From Muribaculaceae bacterium (lineage in GTDB: Bacteria; Bacteroidota; Bacteroidia; Bacteroidales; Muribaculaceae), in assembly GCA_017545095.1 (NCBI GenBank), contig JAFYCU010000202.1, positions 1 to 30,176 of the forward strand: DNA of 30,176 nt, given 5' to 3'. The stretch's first letter is position 1; each line of letters opens with the position of its first letter. Under the pieces are notes generated by a model. The model worked only from the letters and a program-made list of their open reading frames with translations. It had not been told where the DNA came from and ran no database searches. The position numbers were made by a program, and so were the translations under genes. Below, piece after piece: positions 8,168-15,940 of this stretch.

Positions 8168-8365
8168 ATGAAACCACTGAACATCATTCTGGCTGTTGTG
8201 GGCGGCGCCATTGCCGGTGCTGCCGTTGGACTGCTTTTTGCTCCCGAGAAAGGTAGCGACACGCGCACGCGCATCGCTGAGCTGCTCCGCGAAAAGGGCG
8301 TGAACCTGAAAGGTAAGAAACTGGACGAGCTCGCCAGCGAGATCGCCGATGAGTTTAACGACTAA
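8168..8365 (+). CDS. YtxH-like small membrane protein (first copy)
   Basis: A 65-residue protein. I chose the ATG at 8168 (MKPLNIILAVVGG) because it aligns residue for residue with the next gene; the ATG at 8159 would add three residues. One N-terminal membrane helix with a glycine/alanine face (about residues 4-22) is followed by the YtxH hallmark LLFAPEKGSDTRTRI and an amphipathic charged tail. YtxH-domain proteins are associated with the envelope and general stress in other bacteria; no biochemical activity is established. Twelve bases separate it from its paralogue. Confidence 0.8.
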   Translation: MKPLNIILAVVGGAIAGAAVGLLFAPEKGSDTRTRIAELLREKGVNLKGKKLDELASEIADEFND

Positions 8366-8377
8366 AACCGATTGACG

Positions 8378-8575
8378 ATGAAACAATTAGGTATTCTTTA
8401 CGCATTCCTGGGCGGAGCTGTTGTGGGCTGCGCCGCTGCCCTGCTGTTCGCTCCCGAAAAGGGGTCGGATCTGCGCTCGCGCATCAAGGACATGCTCAGG
8501 AAGAAGGGCATCGACTTTAGCGACGACGAGGTGGAACGCCTGGTGCGTCAAATCAGTGCCCAGATTGAGGAGTGA
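8378..8575 (+). CDS. YtxH-like small membrane protein (second copy)
   Basis: A 65-residue paralogue of the preceding gene, of equal length and layout: membrane helix (about residues 4-22), LLFAPEKGSDLRSRI, then an acidic amphipathic tail ending QIEE. The two copies share the APEKGSD-x-R-x-RI core, so they probably arose by tandem duplication and may form a hetero-oligomer (inference). The start is the ATG at 8378. A strong GC hairpin follows 8 bp after the stop. Confidence 0.8.
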   Translation: MKQLGILYAFLGGAVVGCAAALLFAPEKGSDLRSRIKDMLRKKGIDFSDDEVERLVRQISAQIEE

Positions 8576-8583
8576 TGCCATCT

Positions 8584-8615
8584 GGGGGGAGCCACATCAA
8601 CATGCGGCTCCCCCC
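8584..8615 (+). terminator. GC-rich hairpin after the YtxH pair
   Basis: GGGGGGAGCC (8584-8593) pairs perfectly with GGCTCCCCCC (8606-8615) around a 12-nt loop. No U run follows, so it may act as an attenuator or 3'-end stabiliser, not a canonical terminator. The 310-bp gap 8576-8885 holds this hairpin and the repeat-like segment that follows it, but no gene. Confidence 0.5.
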
Positions 8616-8703
8616 GATAGCACACCACCCGAACTGACTAACCAACGATGCGGGCTTAGCTATCGCGACGGCTACAGCCGCTTTGAGCTGTGTGCTACAT
8701 GGA

Positions 8704-8868
8704 GGGTGTGTCAAAAGTCAGCTCCCCCTCTAAGAAGATAGAGGGGGTTGAGGGGAGTATGATAACCGCAATTTGTTGATTATCTGTCAATATATCAAGA
8801 GATAATTATTCCTATTTCTGGGCTTTATTCCAATTCTTGCAGATTTTTGATACTCTTTCGCCACACCT
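8704..8868. mobile_element. Possible MITE or insertion-sequence remnant
   Basis: The left end reads AGGGTGTGTCAAAAGTCA, which resembles insertion-sequence ends. The right end (about 8845-8868) is an imperfect inverted match (AGGTGTGGCGAAAG on the minus strand). Inside is an 8-bp stem, CCCCCTCT (8724-8731) with AGAGGGGG (8740-8747). There is no reading frame and no target duplication that I can see, so this is a weak call. Confidence 0.25.
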
Positions 8869-8885
8869 AAACTACCGTTCCCATT

Positions 8886-9242
8886 ATGGATAACAATTCG
8901 ATTGACTACAGGCAGCTCTACGAAGAGGGCAAACGCTTCTTGAAGCTGGAGCTGAACTACAGCAAGCTCACGGCGGTGGAGAAACTGGCCGTGTTGCTGT
9001 CGACCATGGCCTTTGTGGCGGTGGTCGCCATTCTGGGCGCTTTCGTGCTCTTCTACCTGGCCTCGACCTTGGTGATGACCATTGCGGCTTGGACGGGCAA
9101 CGAGTGGAGCGGCAACCTGATTGTGGCCGCGCTGCTCATGATTGCCATCGCCGCTGTGGTGGCGATGCGGAAAACGCTGATTGTGAATCCCATCACCCGA
9201 TTTTTGACCAAACTGCTGCTAACGCCCAACGACAATGAATAA
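8886..9242 (+). CDS. Holin superfamily III-like membrane protein
   Basis: A 118-residue protein with two long hydrophobic segments (about residues 33-62 and 70-94). The N terminus is amphipathic (YRQLYEEGKRFLKLELNYSKL) and the C terminus short and basic (NPITRFLTKLLL). This is the layout of the phage-holin superfamily III/YqjE-like family. In chromosomes these proteins are envelope components, often next to YtxH or YqjD-type genes, not lysis proteins; the neighbours fit that. The stop overlaps the next start by 8 bp, showing tight co-translation. No strong promoter was found directly upstream. Confidence 0.75.
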   Translation: MDNNSIDYRQLYEEGKRFLKLELNYSKLTAVEKLAVLLSTMAFVAVVAILGAFVLFYLASTLVMTIAAWTGNEWSGNLIVAALLMIAIAAVVAMRKTLIVNPITRFLTKLLLTPNDNE

Positions 9243-9537
9243 CACCCCCACCACACCTGCTGCCACTCCGGCCCAGAACAATCCCGAGGAGTGGCCAGGA
9301 ATGACCCTCGACGAACTGCGCATGAAGCGCATGATGGCCCTCGTGAAACGCGAGGTGGGCCGCGAGCGCATCAACCATGTGATGGACAACATGCGCACGC
9401 GAGTGAACGACAACGGCGTGCGCGGACTGCTGTTCAACGACAACACCATCTCGGGTCTCAAGGCCACCGACTACATGCTGCTGGGCTGGAAGGTGGCCCG
9501 GCCGCTGATGCGGCTCTGGCGACGACGACGTAAATAA
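9235..9537 (+). CDS. Small basic protein of unknown function
   Basis: A 100-residue protein. The first 20 residues are Thr/Pro/Asn-rich and probably disordered. The rest is helical and strongly basic (LRMKRMMALVKREVGRERI), ending in RLWRRRRK. A short hydrophobic stretch (DYMLLGWKVARPLMRLW, about 78-94) could associate with the membrane. It overlaps the upstream holin-like gene by 8 bp and sits 14 bp before the Ntn-hydrolase gene. It is likely a partner of the holin-like protein; I do not recognise a named family. Confidence 0.7.
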   Translation: MNNTPTTPAATPAQNNPEEWPGMTLDELRMKRMMALVKREVGRERINHVMDNMRTRVNDNGVRGLLFNDNTISGLKATDYMLLGWKVARPLMRLWRRRRK

Positions 9538-9551
9538 GCTTGACAATTCCT

Positions 9552-10670
9552 ATGAAACGACTTTTCCTTCTCGCGTGCTTGCTGCTGGCTGTGGTGGCTG
9601 TTGAGGCCTGCACGTCGGCCATTGTGAGCGCGCGCCTGTCGGCCACGGGGCGACCGCTGCTGTGGAAAAACCGCGACACCGGCGACCAGAACAACCGGGT
9701 CGAGCGCGTCAAGGCGCATGACGGACTGCTGGAGTTCGTCGCACTGTTCGACGCACGCGACACCAAGGACTCGGCCGCATGGCTCGGATTCAACGAGCGA
9801 GGCTTCGCCATCATGAACACCGCCTCCTACAACCTCAACCGCGACAACGTGCCCGAGAGCGTTATGGACCGCGAGGGCGTGGTGATGCGCTTCGCCCTGG
9901 AGCGGTGCACCACCGTCGACGACTTCGAGCGCGTGCTGCAACAGCTGCCCAAGCCGCTGGGCGTGGAGGCCAACTTCGGCGTGATCGACGCCTACGGCAA
10001 CGGGGCCTATTTCGAGACGGGCAACTACACCTATACCAAATATGACCTGGCCGACGAGCCGTCGGGCATCCTCACGCGCACCAACTACTCGGTGAGCGGC
10101 CGCCCCGACGAGGGGCAGGGCTACATTCGCCATGCCAACGAGCAACACCTGCTGGCACCCTACATCGCCGAGCGCAACATCACCCCCAGCCTGTTCACCG
10201 AGGTGATCTCGCGCACGTTCTACCACAGCGTGAACAACCGCGATTACACCTACAGCGAACAGTGGGTGGTGGACCAGGACTTCATCCCCCGCGCCATCAG
10301 CACGGCCTCGGTGGTTGTGGAGGGTGTGCAGCCCGGCGAGGACCCCAAGCTGACGATGATGTGGATTGCGCTGGGCTACCCGCCCTGTGCCGACACCTTT
10401 GTGTGCTGGACCGGCGAGAATGGCGTGCCCAAGGCATTGCGCGGCACCACGGCCGACCGCCACTCGGTGCAGTGCGACCTGGTGGGAAAACGCGAAGCCG
10501 AGGTGTTTCACAACAAGCGTGGCAACGGCAAACGCTACATCGACCTCAAAAAACTCTACAACAGCCAGGGCACAGGCTATTGCCAAACGCTCATCCCACA
10601 GAACATGGAAACCTACCGCCAGGGCTACGCCGAGCGCGACCGCCGCAAATCCACGCTGAAGCGATGGTAG
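9552..10670 (+). CDS. Secreted C45/choloylglycine-hydrolase-like Ntn hydrolase
   Basis: A 372-residue enzyme with the ATG at 9552 (MKRLFLLACLLL). A signal peptide ends at VEA and is followed at once by CTSAIVSARLSATGRPLLWKNRD. Cleavage would expose Cys as the N-terminal nucleophile, as in penicillin V acylases, bile-salt hydrolases and the peptidase C45/acyltransferase family. The downstream FGVIDAYGNGAYFETGNYTY and TRTNYS segments fit this fold. The expected reaction is hydrolysis of a linear amide in the periplasm or outside the cell; substrate unknown. VEAC could be misread as a lipobox, but Glu at -2 is unusual and a catalytic Cys is the better reading. It is the last gene of the 8886-10670 run. 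Confidence 0.8.
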   Translation: MKRLFLLACLLLAVVAVEACTSAIVSARLSATGRPLLWKNRDTGDQNNRVERVKAHDGLLEFVALFDARDTKDSAAWLGFNERGFAIMNTASYNLNRDNVPESVMDREGVVMRFALERCTTVDDFERVLQQLPKPLGVEANFGVIDAYGNGAYFETGNYTYTKYDLADEPSGILTRTNYSVSGRPDEGQGYIRHANEQHLLAPYIAERNITPSLFTEVISRTFYHSVNNRDYTYSEQWVVDQDFIPRAISTASVVVEGVQPGEDPKLTMMWIALGYPPCADTFVCWTGENGVPKALRGTTADRHSVQCDLVGKREAEVFHNKRGNGKRYIDLKKLYNSQGTGYCQTLIPQNMETYRQGYAERDRRKSTLKRW

Positions 10671-10680
10671 TGAGGAAGAA

Positions 10681-10715
10681 GCGAGATGCGAGATGCGAGA
10701 ACCGCATTGCGCCAC
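10681..10715. repeat. Heptamer array plus CCGCATTGCGCCAC core
   Basis: Three GCGAGAT-type heptamers (10681-10701) abut CCGCATTGCGCCAC (10702-10715). The same heptamer-core junction occurs twice after 28339. The segment lies just past the hydrolase stop and beside the truncated transposase. Confidence 0.65.
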
Positions 10716-10718
10716 AGG

Positions 10719-10917
10719 ACAGCGCCACTTGTAGATTCTGTCCGAACAACAAATGGATATGGTCGCCCACGCCATTGATGACCACCGGGGTGCATGAACG
10801 GTTCTTGAGAATACACGACAGATAGGCGTATAATTCCCCCTTATATCGCTCGTCAATGGTCATGCGGCGATAACGGGTGCTGATAACAGCATGGTAATAG
10901 GCAACAACTATGCTCAT
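10719..10917 (-). pseudogene. IS200/RAYT-like transposase remnant
   Basis: From an ATG at 10917 the minus strand reads about 65 residues of a TnpA Y1/HUH transposase: an N-terminal MSIVVAYYHAVISTRYRR, a LYAYLSCILKNRSC helix, and VVINGVGDHIHLLFG with the metal-binding HIH. Similarity ends after NLQVALS, near 10719, so the catalytic tyrosine half is missing. These enzymes normally have about 140-180 residues. The break falls within 5 bp of the CCGCATTGCGCCAC repeat core. The palindromes at 10953-11103 lie on its 5' side, as expected for a REP-associated (RAYT) element. Confidence 0.75.
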
Positions 10918-10952
10918 AATCAATATCAAATTAAACCAAATCTTCGCAACAG

Positions 10953-11103
10953 GCAACCTCTCCGAGGTTGCATCGTCTTTCGGGATTCCGTCACCCCACA
11001 TAGCCGCTGCGCGGCAATGTGGGGCTTTCGGATTGGGGTTCCTCTCCGAGGAACCGCCGCCGGCTGGCTGCTCGCTGAGCGGGGCGGGCCCTGACGGGCC
11101 TGC
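10953..11103. repeat. Cluster of four palindromes (REP-like)
   Basis: Four hairpins lie in 150 bp. 10953-10971 has an 8-bp stem and TCC loop. 10994-11024 pairs CCCCACAT and GCCGC arms with one A-A mismatch. 11037-11055 has an 8-bp stem and the same TCC loop, sharing CCTCTCCGAGG with the first. 11084-11103 is a GC-rich stem. A pyrimidine tract follows (about 11130-11156). There is no gene in 10918-11168. Position beside a decayed transposase suggests REP or IS-end sequences. Confidence 0.6.
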
Positions 11104-11168
11104 GCTTCCCGCTCTGCTCACTGCCAGCCTTTTCTTTTTTTTTCTTTCTTTTTTGAGGAGAGTGGAAA

Positions 11169-13208
11169 CTAACGGGCGAGGCGAAGCCCCAGGGCGTTGT
11201 AGCGGAAGTCGGCGGGCCAGTTGCCGCGACTCGACACGCGGCAGTCCCTGGCGCTGTTGTTCCAACTGCCCCCACGGAACACCCGGTACGAGCCCGATGT
11301 GGGGCCGGTGGGGTTCGTCTGCGCACCGCTGCTGTAGCCGCCGTACCAGTCCTGGCACCACTCCCACACGTTCGCGCTCATGTCGTACAACCCCAGCTCG
11401 TTCGGGGACTTCGTGGCAACCGTGTGCGTGCCGTAGTTCGGACTGCTACTGCCCACATCGTAGGCGTTGACATCGTACCACGCCACGTCGCCGATGGTGT
11501 TGCTCCCGGCGTACTTGTAGCCCCGGCTCTTGTTCCCGCCACGGGCCGCGTACTCCCACTCCGCCTCCGTCGGCAAGCGGAAAGTCTCATCTGTCAGCTG
11601 GTTCAGCTTCGTGATGAACGTCTGGCACTTGTCCCAGCTTACCCACTCCACAGGACGCTGCAGGTTCGTACCATAGTTCTCGCTGTGTTCGCTGCCGTAG
11701 TAAGCGTTGCCATAGCCGTTGAAATAGCTCGGGTTGGTACCCATCACCGCCACCCACAGGGCCTGCGTCACCTCCGTCTCGCCGATGCTGTAGCTGCTCA
11801 GCGTCACCTGGTGAGCCGGCATCTCGCTGTCGTAGGGGTCGCTGCCCTGCTCGGCGGTCGCGCCCATCGTGAACGTGCCGCCCTCCACGGCCACCATCAC
11901 GAACGACACGCCATTCACGGTATATCGCTTCCCGCCTTCGAGCAGTTCCGGCACCCCCAGCATGATGTTGATTAGCTTGTTCATGTCGTCCACGTCGATA
12001 TTGCCGTCGCCGGTGATGTCGTAGTAGGGGCGGTCTGCATCCTCGATGGCTCCAGCCTTGTTGAGCATGACGTTAATGATGGCGTTGAGGTCGTCCACGT
12101 CGGTGAAGCCGTCGGCGGTGGCGTCGCCACGGGGGCGCTCCACGGTCACGCGGCAGGTGTCGGGGCAGTCGTTGGCACCGGCGGTGCGGGCAATGACCAG
12201 GGCCTCACCGGGGCGGTTGCCAATCACGGTGGCCTTGTTGCCGGCGGCACGCACTATGGCCACGTTGTTGTCGGTGGTAATCCAGTTGACCTCGGCCTCG
12301 ATGGGAGCGGTGGTGGCGGTGAGGGTAACCATATCGTTACGACTCAGCGTCAGGCTGTGCTCGCTCAGGCTCACTGTCACAACCTGCCCTACCACGGTGA
12401 CCACGCAGCACTGCTGCAGACCCATGCAGGTGGCGGTGATCACGGTCTGCCCCTCTTTCACGGCGGAGACCAGGCCGTTGGCATCGACGGTGGCCACGGT
12501 GGTGTTGCTGCTCGCCCAGCGCACGGGCACTGTGGAGGCCGGCGACAACGTGGCCGTGAGCTGCACCGTGCCGCCCAGCTCCAGCGTGGCCTCGTCCGCG
12601 TTAAGCTCCAGCGAGGTGGGCATGGCTCCGGCATCGGCCACGATGTTGTCGAAGCTGCTCCAGTAGGGCGCGGTGAGGTAGTTGGTGAACCCGCGCTGGG
12701 TCACGTGCACTGCGGCGGTGCAGTATCTGAACGTGTTCGCGTCGCACTCGGGCGGCGTCTCGGCAAAGGAGTAAATCAGCATGGGTTGGACATACAGCCC
12801 CTTGAGCTGGCGCACACCGTCGCCCACGTAGAGCCGGTGGACAATGGTGCACTGACCAAAAGCGCGCCAATTGGTGATGTCGGCATAGGTGGTTAGCGAC
12901 TCGAGCAAGAGGTAGTAGAACGCGTCGTCGCCAATGCTGGTCACCGTGGCCGGGATGGTGATGTGACTGAGTTAGGAATACTCCCGGAAAGCATCGGCAG
13001 CGATGGCCGTCACAGTGTAGGTGACACCATTGTGCGTCACCGTGGACGGAATGATGATCTCGTCAACGCCGGCATAGTTGCCGGGAGCCCCCTCAACGGT
13101 GTTCGGGCCGGTGATATCAAAACGCAGGATGCCCACACGGAAATCCTCGGCCACTGCCGACCCAGCCAGCAGCACAGCCAACAACAGTGTAAGAACTTGT
13201 TTCTTCAT
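11169..13208 (-). pseudogene. BspA-like/BIG2/dockerin/SUMF1 surface protein, broken by an in-frame stop
   Basis: The frame runs 679 codons from an ATG at 13208 but holds one TAA at 12974-12972 (codon 79). The reading before it (AIAADAFREYS) and after it (LSHITIPATVTSIGDDAF) joins into an ordinary BspA-type leucine-rich repeat in the same phase, so a single C-to-A change of TCA is the simplest cause. Order: signal peptide (1-20), LRR_5-like repeats (about 25-160), two BIG2-like Ig domains (about 200-360), paired dockerin-like loops (about 362-425), SUMF1 domain (about 430-679). As in the paralogue at 411-1475, the catalytic Cys pair of true FGE is incomplete. An internal GTG at 12944 could restart translation but would lack a signal peptide. 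It may be a real nonsense mutation or a base-call error. Confidence 0.8.
11193..11261 (-). other. Hypervariable C-terminal patch, DGR-like variable region (second copy)
   Basis: This is the 23-codon patch between RGGSW and LGLRLAR, equal in length to the patch at 435-503. It contains more AAC codons than that copy, and 11 of the 16 differing codon pairs end in C in both genes. It could be an old DGR variable region or simply a divergent surface patch. Confidence 0.45.
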
Positions 13209-13252
13209 ATTTTATCGGTTTGCTTTAATGTGTTTTTTGTATTATCAATGTG

Positions 13253-13260
13253 CAAAATTA
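13253..13260 (-). promoter_or_regulatory. -7 box for the BspA-SUMF1 gene
   Basis: TAATTTTG on the minus strand, 44 bp upstream of the ATG at 13208. No TTG is seen at the -33 position, so promoter strength is uncertain. The gap to the upstream rhamnosidase stop is only 86 bp. Confidence 0.45.
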
Positions 13261-13294
13261 GAATTACCTGGAGCCTGCCGCTTGAATTGCCGCC

Positions 13295-15883
13295 TCACTT
13301 GATTGAGCGGGTGATGGTGTGGGATCCAGCGGGGTATTCCTGGGGTTTGGTGTCGCCGGGGATGACAACGGTGGCGGTGGAACCTGCGGGGATGGTGAAC
13401 TGCCAGGTCCACAGGTCACCGTCGTATCGCCAACTGCTCTCGATTAAACCAGCAGCCGAGTGGTAGGTGGCCTCGAGATGCTCCAACCGGCGGTCGGGCA
13501 CGGGGCGCATGATGATGTGCCGGAAGCCGGGCTGTGCGGGGTCGGCGGCGATGCCGGCGGCCGTTTCCCATAGCCACTGGCACACGCATCCGTAGGCGTA
13601 ATGGTTGAAACTGTTCATGCCGTTGGGTCCCATACCTGTGTCTTTCATATAGCTGTTCCACCGTTCCCAGATGGTGGTGGCTCCATTGTCAACCGAATAG
13701 AGCCAGCTGGGGTTCTTGCGCTGGAACAGCAGGTCATAAGCCACATCGGCCATGCCGTTGTCGGTGAGCGTAGCCATCAGGATGCTGGTGCCCAGAAACC
13801 CCGTTTGCAGACAGCCGCCATGATCGGCGAAGTTCTGGCGCAGGCGGGCGATGAGGTTTTGTTTCGCGTCGCCCTCCACCAGGTGGTTTCTTAGGGCGAA
13901 GAGCGCCGGGGTCTGCATGGTGTTGAGGATGGCGGTGATGAAATTACCCTTGTCATCGAGGAAATGCTCCTGAAGATAGGCCTTGGCTTCGTCGGCCATC
14001 CGTTGATAAGCCGCTGCATCGCGTCCCGTGGCTGCCGCCATGTCGCGCATCATCTCCGCGTCGAGCTGCCAGTAGCACGCGCTCAGGTAGTTCCAGTAGG
14101 TGACGGCCTCGGGCCGTGGGGTGCGGTTCTCGAAAGCCCCTCCTCCGCAGCTCTCCAATGCTTCGTAGCTCAGCCAGTCGGCCCACTGGTAGTTGGCATT
14201 CTCGGCACTGAGGGCGTTGTGGTCATATTTGTTGGAGTTGACGTGCTGCATGTAGCGGTCCATAGCCTGCCAGTTCTCGTCGATGATGGCATTGTCGCCA
14301 AACTGCTTCCATACCGTCCAGGGCACGATGATGCCGGCATCGGCCCATCCCAGGCGCATCATGCTACGGTCATCGCCGCCATACTGCGCGATAGGAGCCA
14401 CGCCTGGGAACCCTCCCAGCTCGCTCTGCGTGTCGCGCATGTCGCGCATCCATTTGTGGAAAAAACCGTCGGTGTTGGCGAAAAAGGTACCTGTCTCGGC
14501 AAACACCTGCGTGTCGGCAGTCCACCCCAGACGCTCATCGCGTTGCGGGCAGTCGGTGGGCACCGACAGGTAGTTCGACCGCTGTCCCCAAAGGGTGTTG
14601 GAGATGAGCCGGTTCACCAGGTCGTGGCCCGTGGTGATGGTGCCTATCTCCAATTCCCGAGTGATGGAGCTCACGGGGATGGAAGCCACGCTTTTAATCT
14701 GCACCTCGTCGGTTGCGGTCACCGAGATGTAACGGTAGCCAAAGAACGTGCAGCAGGGATGGTATTCAACAAAGTCGCTGCTGCCGAAGGTGTAGTCCAG
14801 GCGGATTCCGTGGTCCTGGATGCGGAGGTTGCGGCGGTGTACGCTGCCTTCGGGACCGTCCATGTTACGGCGCTCGGCACCATTACCATCGTTCAGGATT
14901 TCCGATGGCAGACAGGTCAGCTTGGTGCCTTCGTTGGCCCGGAACGTGAACGACGGCACAGCGGCACAGTTCTGCCCGAAGTCCACCACCAGCGTCTCAC
15001 CGGGATGCACGATAATCAGTTCGCCCGGAGCAAATTCCTGCCGAATCACCACGGTGCCGTGTTCCACCTCTTCTTTCTTGTCCGACATCTTCTCATTCCT
15101 CACGCCGGCCCAGGTGTAGGCTTTTACAGGCCGCAAAGTGAGATCGTGTCGCAGATAGACCTCCGCGCCGTTGCTGGGCAGGATCTCACCAGCAAACTCC
15201 GTGTTCACCTCGGGAATCTTCAGCAGTTCGGGTGTTTCGTAGCCCGGTTTGACGCGTGCGTCAAACTCCTCGCCATCGAATATGCCCGCATGCTTCACAG
15301 GGCCAGCGATGCCCGCTCTCCAGTGGATGGTGTCGGTGCCGAAGAGGCACTTGCTGCCATCGGCGAGCGTCAGCTCCAGCACGCCGCGAAAAGCGCATTT
15401 CCGGCCTACCATGCCCTCATATTCGCCTGGCGTGACAATCTTGTCGGCCCACCAACCCGGTGTCACCTGCACTGCCAGTTGGTTCTGCTCTCCGCGCTTT
15501 TTCCGGAATGCCTCCGTCACATCGTAGGTGAACGACCGCCGGGTCTTCGCAAAGTGTGTGAACCCCGGTTTGAGCACCTCTTCGCCCACCGGGTTGCCAT
15601 TCAGGAAAAGCTGATACACACCCAGCCCCGTGGTCATCCACCGTGCCGAGGTCACCGCCTGATTGTTGGTCACCGTGGCCACGAACCAGCTCGCGCCGTC
15701 GGCGGCACGAAACGACTTGTCGGCGCGGCCCTGCGCCACCGGGGCATCGGCAGCCGAAATCCACTGCGACGCATTCCACGCCGCATCCTCCAGTGCATCG
15801 GAGCGCACGGTGCTGTGCGCCAAACCGGGAGCCGCGCACAACACCAGCATCCCCGCGATAAACTGCGCAGAGAGTTTCTTCAT
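13295..15883 (-). CDS. GH78 alpha-L-rhamnosidase
   Basis: An 862-residue exported glycoside hydrolase that would release terminal alpha-L-rhamnose from plant or bacterial glycans by inversion. The signal peptide is about 22 residues (ending GLAHS). The N-terminal beta domains (about 40-420) include GVYQLFLNGNPVG and GWWADKIVTPGEYEG, typical of the Bac_rhamnosid_N/CBM67 region. The (alpha/alpha)6 catalytic domain (about 420-770) contains VPTDCPQRDERLGWTADTQ, with the Asp/Glu cluster that includes the general acid (about residue 446), and TTIWERWNSY with the likely general base Glu (about 740). A C-terminal beta domain follows. It lies 57 bp after yggS on the same strand and may be transcribed with it. 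No SusC/SusD pair lies in the window. Confidence 0.93.
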   Translation of the reverse strand: MKKLSAQFIAGMLVLCAAPGLAHSTVRSDALEDAAWNASQWISAADAPVAQGRADKSFRAADGASWFVATVTNNQAVTSARWMTTGLGVYQLFLNGNPVGEEVLKPGFTHFAKTRRSFTYDVTEAFRKKRGEQNQLAVQVTPGWWADKIVTPGEYEGMVGRKCAFRGVLELTLADGSKCLFGTDTIHWRAGIAGPVKHAGIFDGEEFDARVKPGYETPELLKIPEVNTEFAGEILPSNGAEVYLRHDLTLRPVKAYTWAGVRNEKMSDKKEEVEHGTVVIRQEFAPGELIIVHPGETLVVDFGQNCAAVPSFTFRANEGTKLTCLPSEILNDGNGAERRNMDGPEGSVHRRNLRIQDHGIRLDYTFGSSDFVEYHPCCTFFGYRYISVTATDEVQIKSVASIPVSSITRELEIGTITTGHDLVNRLISNTLWGQRSNYLSVPTDCPQRDERLGWTADTQVFAETGTFFANTDGFFHKWMRDMRDTQSELGGFPGVAPIAQYGGDDRSMMRLGWADAGIIVPWTVWKQFGDNAIIDENWQAMDRYMQHVNSNKYDHNALSAENANYQWADWLSYEALESCGGGAFENRTPRPEAVTYWNYLSACYWQLDAEMMRDMAAATGRDAAAYQRMADEAKAYLQEHFLDDKGNFITAILNTMQTPALFALRNHLVEGDAKQNLIARLRQNFADHGGCLQTGFLGTSILMATLTDNGMADVAYDLLFQRKNPSWLYSVDNGATTIWERWNSYMKDTGMGPNGMNSFNHYAYGCVCQWLWETAAGIAADPAQPGFRHIIMRPVPDRRLEHLEATYHSAAGLIESSWRYDGDLWTWQFTIPAGSTATVVIPGDTKPQEYPAGSHTITRSIK

Positions 15884-15940
15884 AAGTTATCGGGTTGTGA
15901 AGCTTATAGGATAAAATCCGCTTGAATAGATGGTTTGCAC

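Noticed and set aside
8886..9242. Prophage lysis holin
   Set aside because: No endolysin or phage genes nearby; the YtxH context fits a chromosomal envelope protein.
12972..12974. Programmed stop-codon readthrough
   Set aside because: No recoding context is visible and TAA is the least readthrough-prone stop; mutation or base-call error is simpler.
13295..15883. Polysaccharide utilisation locus
   Set aside because: A single GH78 gene without SusC/SusD, sensor or further CAZymes in the window does not make a PUL.
13964..15925. Long plus-strand reading frame opposite the rhamnosidase
   Set aside because: Antisense to GH78 with intact catalytic motifs; no family features of its own.
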